64,000 nt of DNA, taken from 55-13 sp037190145. Its GTDB lineage: Bacteria > Armatimonadota > Fimbriimonadia > Fimbriimonadales > Fimbriimonadaceae. Every line of letters starts with the position of its first letter. Positions within the stretch are counted from its first letter, which is position 1. The stretch spans positions 62,001 through 126,000 of the forward strand of contig JBBCJU010000004.1 in the NCBI GenBank assembly GCA_037190145.1. The letters run 5' to 3'. Below the pieces are notes generated by a model that searched no databases, was not told where the DNA came from, and saw only the letters and a program-made list of their open reading frames with translations. A program made the position numbers and the translations under genes. Below, one piece after another: positions 17,278-26,149 of this stretch.

Positions 17278-20200
17278 ATGCTTTCGGCTCTCCTTGTCAC
17301 CACGGTTACTTCCTCCGGTAGCCTTGTTCCCACTCTCTTGCGGTGTGAAGCGACCATTGATCCAGTTGGAACCTGGACCGCAACTCCTCGGCTAAGTTGG
17401 AAGCTTGAACCCAGCCGAAAGAACCTGGTCAACCTTCGCCAGAGTGGCTACCGTATTACAGTTGGCAGCCAACCTCACACGCTTGATCTTTGGGATTCGG
17501 GCAAAGTGAGTTCGGATGATACGATCAATGTCCGATATGCGGGCAAAACTCTTGCGTCTGGCCAAAAGGTTTGGTGGAGAGTGCAAGTGTTTGATCAGAA
17601 TGGCCGTGCTTCCGCTTGGAGTAAACCGGCTACTTGGTCGGTTGGTCTTGTCAAACCGAGTGATTGGAAGGGTAAATGGATCGGCTTTGATGCGCCCGCG
17701 CAGCTGAAAGTTACGGCCGACCCATATGCAGGTGCCAAGTGGCTGTGGTCGGCAAAGCAAAGTAATTCAGTGACATTCCGACGAACCGTCAACCTTCGTG
17801 ACGGCTTTACGAAAGCTACGATTCGAATGACGGTTGATGACCAATTCACCTTGTGGGTGAATGGCGCACAGGTAGGAGCCAGCGATGGAAACACGGATGC
17901 CTGGCGAAGGCCACTTACGCTGGATCTCTCCAAGATTCTGAGGAAGGGAGAGAACGTCATCGAAGTTAAGGCCAAGAATAACGAAGGCGAGGCCGGACTT
18001 CTGGTGGCTATGGATGTCACTTATCCTACGTCTACTCAGCGACTTGTCTCTGATGAATTCTGGGAAGCGTCCGAGGCGGAAAACGCTCCTTACACTCAGG
18101 CTAAGGTTTTGCGAGAGTATGGAGCGGGTCCTTGGGGCAAACTGGGTGCTCAAGCCCTTCACCTTCCCCCTCCAAGGCTCCTTAGAAAAGAGTTCAGCTT
18201 GAATAAGCCTGTTAAGCGAGCGGTACTTTACGGAACCGCCTTGGGTCTTATCGATCTTCGTTTGAATGGAAAAGCAGTCTCGGATGAACTCTATACGCCG
18301 GGTTGGACGGATTATGCCAAGCGAGTGAGCGTAAGAGGCTATGACGTAACCAAGAACCTGAAGCGTGGTCAAAACGCGCTGGGCGCGGTATTGGGTGATG
18401 GCTGGTATGCCGGTTACGTAGGCTACGGAGGACGTCGCCAACACTACGGTTCCAAGATTCGCGCAAACGTTCAGTTGGAAGTGGAATACACCGATGGGTC
18501 CAAAGCAACCATTGCCAGTGATCCAACTTGGAGAGCTTCCACCGGTCCAACTTTGGAAGCCGACTTTTTGATGGGCGAGCAGTACGACGCGCGACTGGAA
18601 AAGACGGGCTGGGATACCGCTAACTACAATGCCGAGTCCTGGTTACCGGTAGTAACGGGAGCAGAGATGAATCCGAAGATTGAGCCGTTCAACGGCCAAC
18701 CGGTTCGACCCTACGTCACTCTAAAAGCAAAAACCATCAAGCAGACCGGACCAGACACCTACGTGCTGGATCTAGGCCAAAACCTAGCGGGTTACCCGCG
18801 TATTCGGACCACCGGAAAGCGGGGGCAAAAGCTCACCCTTCGGTTTGCCGAGCGGCTTAATCCCGATGGAACGATCTACACGACCAACTTACGTGGCGCT
18901 CGCACCATCGACACCTATGTCTTCAAAGGTTCTACAACCGAGACATGGGAGCCCAGGTTCACATTCCATGGATTCCAATATATGGAAGTTAAGGGTTTGG
19001 GCCGCAAGCCGAACGTCGATGAGTTTGTGGGCATTGCCGTCAGCTCCGACACTCCTGATACAGGGAAGATCACAACCAGTGATCCGATGATCAATAAGCT
19101 CATCAGCAATGCTTGGTGGACCCAAAAGATGAACTTCATCGATATTCCCACCGACTGTCCGCAGCGAGACGAGAGACTCGGTTGGACTGGCGATGCTCAA
19201 GCTTATGTGCGAACGGCGGCCATGCTTACAGACGTCCAACCTTTCTTTACTCGTTGGTTGATATCGCTTGACGACGCTCAGAGAGCCGATGGTCAGTACC
19301 CAATGGTGGCTCCGCTCAAGGTTGCCGAGGGAGATGGAGGCCCTGCCTGGGCAGACGCAGGTGTTATCTGCCCTTGGGAGATCTACAACGTTTACGGAGA
19401 CAAAGAGCTGTTGGCTCGCCACTATCCGCAGATGAAGAAGTTCATTGAGTTTTGCGTGAAGCGGTCGAAGCCCGACCTCAGTCCTCCTGATCGATTCCAC
19501 TGTTTTGGAGACTGGCTCAGCATCAATGCGCACACCCCGAACGAAGTGATCTATACGGCCTACTTTGCGGGGTCGGCACGAATCGTTGCGGATGCGGCAA
19601 AGGTTCTCGGTAAGCCTGCTGAGGAAGCCCATTATCGAGGCATCTACAACAAGGTTCGCGCAACGTTCCAAAAACACTACGTCAATGCCGAAGGCAAGGT
19701 TCGAGGCGAAACCCAATGCGCGTACATTCTCGCTCTGGTCTTTGATCTATTGGATGCAGAAGGAATGAAGAAGGCGGCTAACTATTTAGTCGCCGATATT
19801 GAGAAGCGGGGTTGGCACCTGTCCACTGGGTTCGTGGGAACCCGAGACATCATGCATGTTCTCAGCAAGATCGGACGAAACGATGTAGCCTTCCGACTCC
19901 TTCATAACAAGACCTTCCCCAGCTGGGGCTTCACCATCGCGAACGGTGCAACCAGCATTTGGGAGCGTTGGGACGGTTGGACTCCCGAGAAGGGCTTCCA
20001 GGATCCTGGAATGAACTCATTCTCTCACTATGCGTTTGGCGCAGTGGTTGGTTGGATTTTCGACCAGCCTGCGGGGATCCAGAATCTGGACCCCGGCTTC
20101 AAGACGATCCGAATTGCTCCACAAATTGATCCCAAACTCACCTGGCTCAAGTCAAGCTATGAGTCGGTGCGAGGAACGATTACTTCAGAGTGGAGCGTCA

Positions 20201-20379
20201 AGAGCGGAAAACTGACCATGAAGGTTGTCGTGCCTCCCAACACCAAGGCGGAAGTTGCTATCCCTGCGATTAATGTTATTGCGCCAAAGGGAACTCAGGT
20301 AACTGAAGCAGCGGGTAGAGCCTCGCGTGTGATGGTGGGCTCTGGCGAATACACCTTTACGGGTGACTTAGTCAAATAG
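17278..20379 (+). CDS. Alpha-L-rhamnosidase (GH78)
   Basis: Inverting glycosidase that releases terminal alpha-L-rhamnose. From ATG 17278 it has about 1033 residues. A short hydrophobic N terminus (LSALLVTTVTSSG) may be a signal peptide. Two N-terminal beta domains are followed by the catalytic (alpha/alpha)6 barrel and a C-terminal beta domain. Key residues are the general acid Glu in DCPQRDERLGWTGDAQ and the general base Glu in ATSIWERWDGW, both in their usual places. It is the first gene of an operon; the transporter begins 3 bases after its stop. This suggests that L-rhamnose, from plant or microbial polymers, is the imported sugar. No regulator is adjacent. Confidence 0.94.
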   Translation: MLSALLVTTVTSSGSLVPTLLRCEATIDPVGTWTATPRLSWKLEPSRKNLVNLRQSGYRITVGSQPHTLDLWDSGKVSSDDTINVRYAGKTLASGQKVWWRVQVFDQNGRASAWSKPATWSVGLVKPSDWKGKWIGFDAPAQLKVTADPYAGAKWLWSAKQSNSVTFRRTVNLRDGFTKATIRMTVDDQFTLWVNGAQVGASDGNTDAWRRPLTLDLSKILRKGENVIEVKAKNNEGEAGLLVAMDVTYPTSTQRLVSDEFWEASEAENAPYTQAKVLREYGAGPWGKLGAQALHLPPPRLLRKEFSLNKPVKRAVLYGTALGLIDLRLNGKAVSDELYTPGWTDYAKRVSVRGYDVTKNLKRGQNALGAVLGDGWYAGYVGYGGRRQHYGSKIRANVQLEVEYTDGSKATIASDPTWRASTGPTLEADFLMGEQYDARLEKTGWDTANYNAESWLPVVTGAEMNPKIEPFNGQPVRPYVTLKAKTIKQTGPDTYVLDLGQNLAGYPRIRTTGKRGQKLTLRFAERLNPDGTIYTTNLRGARTIDTYVFKGSTTETWEPRFTFHGFQYMEVKGLGRKPNVDEFVGIAVSSDTPDTGKITTSDPMINKLISNAWWTQKMNFIDIPTDCPQRDERLGWTGDAQAYVRTAAMLTDVQPFFTRWLISLDDAQRADGQYPMVAPLKVAEGDGGPAWADAGVICPWEIYNVYGDKELLARHYPQMKKFIEFCVKRSKPDLSPPDRFHCFGDWLSINAHTPNEVIYTAYFAGSARIVADAAKVLGKPAEEAHYRGIYNKVRATFQKHYVNAEGKVRGETQCAYILALVFDLLDAEGMKKAANYLVADIEKRGWHLSTGFVGTRDIMHVLSKIGRNDVAFRLLHNKTFPSWGFTIANGATSIWERWDGWTPEKGFQDPGMNSFSHYAFGAVVGWIFDQPAGIQNLDPGFKTIRIAPQIDPKLTWLKSSYESVRGTITSEWSVKSGKLTMKVVVPPNTKAEVAIPAINVIAPKGTQVTEAAGRASRVMVGSGEYTFTGDLVK

Positions 20380-20382
20380 TCC

Positions 20383-22809
20383 ATGCCTCTAGTTCAACTG
20401 CGAGGGATTTCTAAGTCATACGGCGGAGTGCATGCACTCCGCCCGCTGGACTTGGAGATTCATGCGGGTGAAGTCCTTGCGGTCTGCGGCGAAAACGGGG
20501 CCGGAAAGTCCACCCTCAATAAGGTTCTGTCCGGAACCGTGGTGCCGGATACCGGTGCAATCCTGGTGGATGGACACGAGATTCAGCTTGGTTCCGTAGC
20601 TTCTGCCGAAGCGTCGGGGATTGCCATCGTCCACCAGGAATCTGCGGCCTTCCTGCACCTCTCAGCAACCGAAAACCACCAGATGATGCGGGAGCCTGGC
20701 AGTGCTTGGCTAGACCGTGCAGAAATGCACCGACGTACAGCGGAATCTTTAGCCGGGGTTGGGGAGACTTTTGATCCCGAGACTCCTTTAGAGCAAAGGA
20801 GCCTTGCTCAGCGGCAGATGGTCGCTATCGCCAGGGCAGTTTCGGGCGATTGTCGAGTGCTAATCTTGGATGAACCCACTGCGTCCCTTTCGGCTAGAGA
20901 AACGCAATCCTTGTTTCAAGTTATCCAGAACCTAAGATCAAGAGGGGTGGCGATTGTGTATGTCAGCCACCGAATGGATGAGATTTTCGAACTTGCAGAC
21001 CGGGTGGTGGTTCTGCGCGATGGCCAACTGGTTGCGGATAAGCCGATCGCGGAAACTTCTCCTGACGATCTTATTCAGGCGATGGTCGGTCGGTCTGTAG
21101 AGTTTGAGAAACGGGTTCCGGGGAATCTGGGCGAAGTTCTGCTTGATGTAAGAGACCTCTGCGCTGGGCCCGTTCAAAGTCTCTCCTTTCAAGTTCGAGC
21201 GGGTGAGGTTGTCGCGATGGCGGGCTTGGTTGGGGCTGGAAGATCCGAGGCAGCCCGAGCTATCTTTGGTCTAGATTCCGTGGACTCTGGGGAAATCCGA
21301 GTTGCCGGGAACCTAGTGAAAGAGCCGATTCGTCAAGGTTTGGCTTTGCTTCCGGAAGATCGGCAGCACGAAGGTCTTCACCTCGCAATGAGCGTTCGCG
21401 AGAACCTGATGATGGCTGCTGTGCCGGGCCAAACCTCATTGCTTCAACCCAATATAGAGTCGAGGCAGGCAGAAGAGATGATCGGCCAGCTCTCGATCAA
21501 GACCGCCTCCGACCTAGCTGCAGTGGCATCCCTTTCGGGTGGCAATCAGCAAAAGGTTCTGCTTGGCAAATGGCTGGCGACTCAACCCAAAGTTCTCATC
21601 CTTGATGAACCCACTCGGGGCGTGGATGTCGGAGCGAAAGACCAGATACATCGTTTAATCAGTCGATTAGCCGAACAGGGCGTCGCCGTACTCGTGATCT
21701 CTTCAGAGTTAAACGAAGTTCTCGCACTGGCTGACCGGGTTCTAGTCATGCAGCAGGGCCGATTGGCGGGAGAACTCTCTGGCTCGGAGGCGACTCAAGG
21801 GAAGATTCTGGAGTTAGCGTTGCCCCAAAATGCACCGCCTCCCCTTGTTCACAGAGGGATTGGAAGAGGTGGTTCCGCGCTTGGAGCCATTCGTGTTCTT
21901 GGCGTTGGGATTCTCCTGGCAGCGATGATGATTGTGGCCACCATCATCAATCCAAGTTTCTTGAGTATTGAGAATATTCGGGACATGCTCATCGGCATTA
22001 GCCCGGCGATCATCGTGGGTTCCATGATGACTCTGGTGATCCTAGCTCGCGAGATTGATATCTCAGTAGGATCGTTGATGGGGTTGAGCGCGGTGTCGCT
22101 GGGAATTGCCGTTTCGCCCGACCGGCTGGGCTTACCACCAGCCGTTGCGGTTGGGGTTTGCTTAGGCGTTGGCGTTCTGGGAGGGCTGTTTAATGGCCTT
22201 CTAGTGGCCTATGCGCGCATTCCATCCATTATCGTGACTCTTGGGACCCTAACCCTTTTTAGCGGCCTTACAAAGCTTCTGATGGGCGGAAAATGGATCG
22301 AGGGAATTCCGGCCTCGTTGAGAACGCTTGGGGCAAGCGGTTGGGTTATCCCGGTCGCGGTGCTTGTTGCCTTGCTAGGTTTTTGGGTTACTCGACGAAC
22401 CCGGCTTGGGTTACGAATTTTTGCTTTGGGAAGTAACCCCGATGCCGCGATTCTCTATGGAATCAAGGCATCCCAGGTTCGGCTTCTTCTCTTTATGTTT
22501 ACTGGCCTGGCTGCATCGGTGGCGGCCCTCTTTAGCGCCACCCAGCTTCCTGTCATTGATGCGGAATTTGGCCGTAACTTTGAGCTCACGGCTATCGCGG
22601 CAGTCATTGTGGGTGGAACTTCCATTCGAGGTGGTCGAGGCGGAATTCTGGGAACGATCTTAGGAGCCGCCTTACTAGGAACGGTGTCCACGGTCCTCAT
22701 CTTTATGAAGCTCGGGCCTGCCGTCACTTATTGGGAGCGGGCCATCCAGGGTGGATTTATTCTAGTGGCGGTATTGGGCGATCATTTGGGCCGATGGAGA
22801 CGGACATGA
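20383..22809 (+). CDS. Fused sugar ABC transporter: RbsA-like double ATPase plus RbsC-like permease
   Basis: An 808-residue natural fusion. Residues about 1-240 are the first ATPase domain (Walker A GENGAGKSTLNK, Walker B LILDEPTASLS). Residues about 245-480 are the second, with the degenerate Walker A GLVGAGRSEAAR normal for RbsA, signature LSGGNQQKVLLGKW and Walker B LILDEPTRGVDVG. After a short linker, residues about 500-808 form a ribose-type permease with about nine helices and the motif GGTSIRGGRGGILGT. These two subunits are normally separate proteins. It starts 3 bases after the rhamnosidase stop and overlaps the next permease as ATGA. Rhamnose is the likely substrate by context only. 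No periplasmic binding protein is encoded nearby. Confidence 0.95.
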   Translation: MPLVQLRGISKSYGGVHALRPLDLEIHAGEVLAVCGENGAGKSTLNKVLSGTVVPDTGAILVDGHEIQLGSVASAEASGIAIVHQESAAFLHLSATENHQMMREPGSAWLDRAEMHRRTAESLAGVGETFDPETPLEQRSLAQRQMVAIARAVSGDCRVLILDEPTASLSARETQSLFQVIQNLRSRGVAIVYVSHRMDEIFELADRVVVLRDGQLVADKPIAETSPDDLIQAMVGRSVEFEKRVPGNLGEVLLDVRDLCAGPVQSLSFQVRAGEVVAMAGLVGAGRSEAARAIFGLDSVDSGEIRVAGNLVKEPIRQGLALLPEDRQHEGLHLAMSVRENLMMAAVPGQTSLLQPNIESRQAEEMIGQLSIKTASDLAAVASLSGGNQQKVLLGKWLATQPKVLILDEPTRGVDVGAKDQIHRLISRLAEQGVAVLVISSELNEVLALADRVLVMQQGRLAGELSGSEATQGKILELALPQNAPPPLVHRGIGRGGSALGAIRVLGVGILLAAMMIVATIINPSFLSIENIRDMLIGISPAIIVGSMMTLVILAREIDISVGSLMGLSAVSLGIAVSPDRLGLPPAVAVGVCLGVGVLGGLFNGLLVAYARIPSIIVTLGTLTLFSGLTKLLMGGKWIEGIPASLRTLGASGWVIPVAVLVALLGFWVTRRTRLGLRIFALGSNPDAAILYGIKASQVRLLLFMFTGLAASVAALFSATQLPVIDAEFGRNFELTAIAAVIVGGTSIRGGRGGILGTILGAALLGTVSTVLIFMKLGPAVTYWERAIQGGFILVAVLGDHLGRWRRT

Positions 22810-23756
22810 AGTTTCTTCGTTCCCGTGAAGCAGTCTTGCTTGTCCTCTTGGTTCTGTTAATGGTTGTTGCCTCGGTACTGGAGCCAAGGTTTGTTACCGT
22901 CCGTACGCAAGTTTTGCTATCCAGCCATCTTTGGGAGTTGGCGCTCGTCGCTATTCCAATGCTTTTGATCATCATGATCGGGGGGATCGATCTCTCGGTC
23001 GGAGCGATGTTGGCTCTTTGTGCGGTGGTCTTGGGTCTCTTTTTTGAGAAAGGAATGAATCCGTTTCTCGCTGGAGTCATAGCTATCCTGGTGGGTGGAG
23101 CATTGGGCTTTGCCAACGGATGGTTTGTGGCTAAGCTCAAAGTTCATCCGCTGATTGTTACCTTGGCTACCATGGCGGCATTCCGAGGAATCGCGGAAGG
23201 AATCAGCCAAGCTCGCCCCATTTCTGGCTATCCCGAATCGTTCCAAGCCATTTCACAGGGCAAGGTTATGGGAGTGCCTTATCCCGCCCTGATTTTTCTT
23301 GCGATTGCCGCCTCCGCCTGGTTCCTTCTCACCAAGACTCGAAGAGGTCGTTGGTTGGTAGCGATTGGCTTGGAAGAAAACGTCGCCCGATTCTCCGCAA
23401 TCCCAGTGGCTAGAGTTAAGACAAGGCTCTATGCCTTTTGCGGTCTCATCTGTGGGCTGGCAGCTGTGTTGTTGGTTGCGAGAAACAACACAGCAAAGGC
23501 TGACCTAGGGATGGGAATGGAACTGGAAGCAATCACTGCCGTTGTCTTGGGTGGAGCCAGCATAGATGGCGGCAAAGGCAAGGTCCTTGGGGTTATTCTT
23601 GGGCTGTTGCTCATTCACGAAACACGTCAGTTCACCAGTTTTCACTGGAAGCAAAACGAGTTGGACGCTATCGTACTGGGCGGATTGCTGATTGTAACGT
23701 TGCTTGTGGAGCGAATCCTTTCTCGTGAACGTGCGAGAAAGGTTAAGCAAGCCTAG
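22806..23756 (+). CDS. Ribose/rhamnose-type ABC transporter permease
   Basis: Second membrane subunit of the sugar importer, about 316 residues with eight to ten hydrophobic helices. The family signature IDLSVGAMLALCAV and the C-terminal GGASIDGGKGKVLGVILG identify it as an RbsC/AraH-type permease. It should form a heterodimer with the permease half of the preceding fusion, as RhaP and RhaQ do in Rhizobium. I chose ATG 22806, which overlaps the fusion stop by four bases. The aldolase gene starts 16 bases after it. Confidence 0.93.
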   Translation: MKFLRSREAVLLVLLVLLMVVASVLEPRFVTVRTQVLLSSHLWELALVAIPMLLIIMIGGIDLSVGAMLALCAVVLGLFFEKGMNPFLAGVIAILVGGALGFANGWFVAKLKVHPLIVTLATMAAFRGIAEGISQARPISGYPESFQAISQGKVMGVPYPALIFLAIAASAWFLLTKTRRGRWLVAIGLEENVARFSAIPVARVKTRLYAFCGLICGLAAVLLVARNNTAKADLGMGMELEAITAVVLGGASIDGGKGKVLGVILGLLLIHETRQFTSFHWKQNELDAIVLGGLLIVTLLVERILSRERARKVKQA

Positions 23757-23772
23757 TCGCTATACTGAACCT

Positions 23773-24648
23773 ATGCTCCCTCCCGGTGTCTATCCCGCTT
23801 CTGTCACCCCAATGACGTCGGAGGGGAAGGTGGATATGCCTGCCGTTGCGCGGTTGATGGCACATTTTCAGGCGGCGGGCTGCCAAGGGATGGTGATGGC
23901 GGGGACAAATGGGGAAGGTCCTTCGCTGAGTGCCGTTGAGAAACGCGATCTGGTCCGGGTTGCGGTGTCTATTTACCCCGACCTAAAGGTGGTCGCGGGG
24001 ATAGCAACTCCGAGTATCGAGGAGGCAATTTGGCTAGCTAACCAGGCCTGCAAAGCGGGAGCGGCTGCCGGTTTGGTGATGCCTCCAGCCTATTTCCGAG
24101 AAGCTTCTGAAGACGCAATTGCGCAATGGTTCGAGCGACTGTTTGCCGAGACGGATTTGCCAATCCTAACTTACAATTTCCCTCAACGCACCGGTATCCC
24201 ATTAACAGAAAATCTCATCCAGCGCCTTGCCAATCACCCTCGGATGATCGGGTTGAAGGACAGTAGTGGCGATGAGAGAAATATCGACGTGTATGCGAAG
24301 GCTGCTCAAGGAAAGAACCTTTTTGTCGGTAATGAAGGATTGCTTTGGAAGAGTTTAGAAGCCGGGTGGTCAGGAACGATAAGCGGGGCGGCAAACTGTA
24401 TTCCCGGCTGGTTAACGGCGGTGGTCAAGGACTATGTGGAGGGCAAGAAGGAATCTGCTCAGACCAAGTTTCACCTCTGCCTACGCGGTATAGAAGCCTT
24501 GCGAGGAGTTCCTCAACCGGCTACCAATAAAGCTGTACTTCACCGCATGAATATCCTTCCCCACCCCGATGTCCGCTTGCCTCTGGAGAACCTAAGCGGT
24601 AAAGCCTTGGAAGCAACTCTTGAGAAGCTCCAAGGTTTATTGGATTAG
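23773..24648 (+). CDS. DapA/NAL-superfamily aldolase (probable keto-deoxy sugar acid aldolase)
   Basis: Class I aldolase/lyase of the dihydrodipicolinate synthase superfamily, 291 residues. The Schiff-base Lys is in MIGLKDSSGDE, the catalytic Tyr in LTYNFPQRTG, and the Gly-rich pyruvate-binding site is AGTNGEGPSLS. GEGPSLS differs from the GTTGESPTL of true DapA, and the setting in a sugar operon argues for a keto-deoxy sugar acid aldolase that yields pyruvate plus an aldehyde. If the operon handles rhamnose, 2-keto-3-deoxy-L-rhamnonate would be the substrate (inference). The dehydrogenase and dehydratase needed for that route are not in the window. Start ATG 23773; last gene of the operon. 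Confidence 0.9.
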   Translation: MLPPGVYPASVTPMTSEGKVDMPAVARLMAHFQAAGCQGMVMAGTNGEGPSLSAVEKRDLVRVAVSIYPDLKVVAGIATPSIEEAIWLANQACKAGAAAGLVMPPAYFREASEDAIAQWFERLFAETDLPILTYNFPQRTGIPLTENLIQRLANHPRMIGLKDSSGDERNIDVYAKAAQGKNLFVGNEGLLWKSLEAGWSGTISGAANCIPGWLTAVVKDYVEGKKESAQTKFHLCLRGIEALRGVPQPATNKAVLHRMNILPHPDVRLPLENLSGKALEATLEKLQGLLD

Positions 24649-24748
24649 GGCCGTGCCGGACAGCCTAGGGTGAGATAAAGCTTTCGCTCCAGTACACGGT
24701 CAATAAGCTTGTCAACTTACGCTAGAGGATTGAGTGAACCTACCCAAG

Positions 24749-26017
24749 TCACGATGCCAATTCGGCATTGATATCCGTGGAGGGCATTCTTGCGCTTCGA
24801 TAGGTTTTGTTTAGCAGCCCACCCATGCATGCGAAAAACATTCCCGCTCCCATGATGACCAAGGCGGTCGCAATCCCGAAGTTCTTTACCATTTGTCCGG
24901 CGGTGAGCATTCCTACCGGCATGATTCCCATACCGATCATGGACACCACGGAGTTCATGCGGCCTCGATACTCATCTGGCACACTGAGTTGCAGATAAGT
25001 ATTCATTGGGATATCGGCGAGTGGTACTGCCAGGCCACATAAGATATTCCAGATGACATAGGGCCAGAAATAGGGGCTGATTGCCATCGCCGCTACAAAG
25101 GCACCCAGGGAGGCCAGGCCAAAGGCAAAGGTGATTGTAGGCCGAGTAATCCTTAGCTTGCCCACAATGGGACTGGCGAGGATCATCCCAAAGAAAAACG
25201 AAAACTCGAACCAGGCCAGTGTGGAAGGCTTACCTCCAAACCATTCCTTGTTAGCAGCCAAGTGGACCACAAAGAAGGGGGAGACAAAGAGTCGGAAAAT
25301 CGTGAGCATCACCAACCAAACCTGAAGCTCTCTGCGGGTTTTTAGGTAGCTCCAACCCAACCGAAAATCGGCCATCACGTGCGGCGGATCTTCATCCTTT
25401 CTCTCTGGTTGCAGCTCTGGCAGTCTGGCGATGTAGACCGAAGAGCCGAAGAATGAAATAGCGTTGATGACGACACAAGCGAAGAAAAACCATCGGATGG
25501 AGGCCTCGTAAAGAGGAGTCATCAGCGAGGCTGCAAAGGCGAGACCAATCAGCGGCATGAGGCTCTGAGTAGTCATGCTAAAGGCGTTTGCTTCGGCAAG
25601 CTTATCCTTGGGAATGAGGGTTGGGATTGCAGCGCTCTTGGATGGCAGAAAGAAGCATCGGATGGTGCTGAGAATAAACGCCACGGTACAAAGCAGCCAA
25701 ACGGGTGGGTGTGAATTGAACGCGAGAATTGCACCGAACATGAGCAGAGCAAATCCACACACGATGTCACTTAGCCACATCACACGTCGTCGATCCATAC
25801 GGTCGGCAATGACTCCGGCATAAGGGCTAAACAATAGGTACGGAATGGCTTCAAGGGCTCCGACGAGTCCTGCCGTTTCAATTTTTCCGGTCAACTTCTC
25901 CGCCATAAACATGAACGTAACGAAGTAGAAGGCATCTCCAAGCTGAGAGATGGATTGTCCCAGCCAGAGGTCTCGGAATGATCGGTATTGTAGAATTTTT
26001 GGAAGACTAAGTTGCAA
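24749..26017 (-). CDS. MFS transporter, MFS_3/enterobactin-exporter type
   Basis: Major facilitator with about 12 transmembrane helices, 422 residues. The N terminus FRDLWLGQSISQLGDAFYFV and the loop AGVIADRMDRRRVMWLSD are typical of the MFS_3 family (EntS and macrolide-efflux proteins), which export siderophores or drugs; substrate unknown. The TTG at 26017 follows CAGGAGAG at ideal distance and starts LQLSLPKILQYRSF, so I prefer it to a TTG 36 bases further upstream that has no ribosome-binding site. It follows the HEAT-like gene on the same strand and converges with the sugar operon. Confidence 0.88.
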   Translation of the reverse strand: MQLSLPKILQYRSFRDLWLGQSISQLGDAFYFVTFMFMAEKLTGKIETAGLVGALEAIPYLLFSPYAGVIADRMDRRRVMWLSDIVCGFALLMFGAILAFNSHPPVWLLCTVAFILSTIRCFFLPSKSAAIPTLIPKDKLAEANAFSMTTQSLMPLIGLAFAASLMTPLYEASIRWFFFACVVINAISFFGSSVYIARLPELQPERKDEDPPHVMADFRLGWSYLKTRRELQVWLVMLTIFRLFVSPFFVVHLAANKEWFGGKPSTLAWFEFSFFFGMILASPIVGKLRITRPTITFAFGLASLGAFVAAMAISPYFWPYVIWNILCGLAVPLADIPMNTYLQLSVPDEYRGRMNSVVSMIGMGIMPVGMLTAGQMVKNFGIATALVIMGAGMFFACMGGLLNKTYRSARMPSTDINAELAS

Positions 26018-26149
26018 AGAACTCTCCTGTGTTCGGCGCGCAAGTGATGGCAAGAAAGGTTTGCGGGCCGAGAAAGCGGCCAGCGCTAAATAGGAAAGGT
26101 GTGCATAGGGAATAGACTTTAGCAGAAGTGTTCTTTCAGGTCCTAGGCA

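Noticed and set aside
17767..19716. Long minus-strand open frames (up to 275 codons) opposite the rhamnosidase
   Set aside because: They lie wholly antisense to a well-conserved GH78 gene, and their translations show no recognisable motifs and irregular composition.
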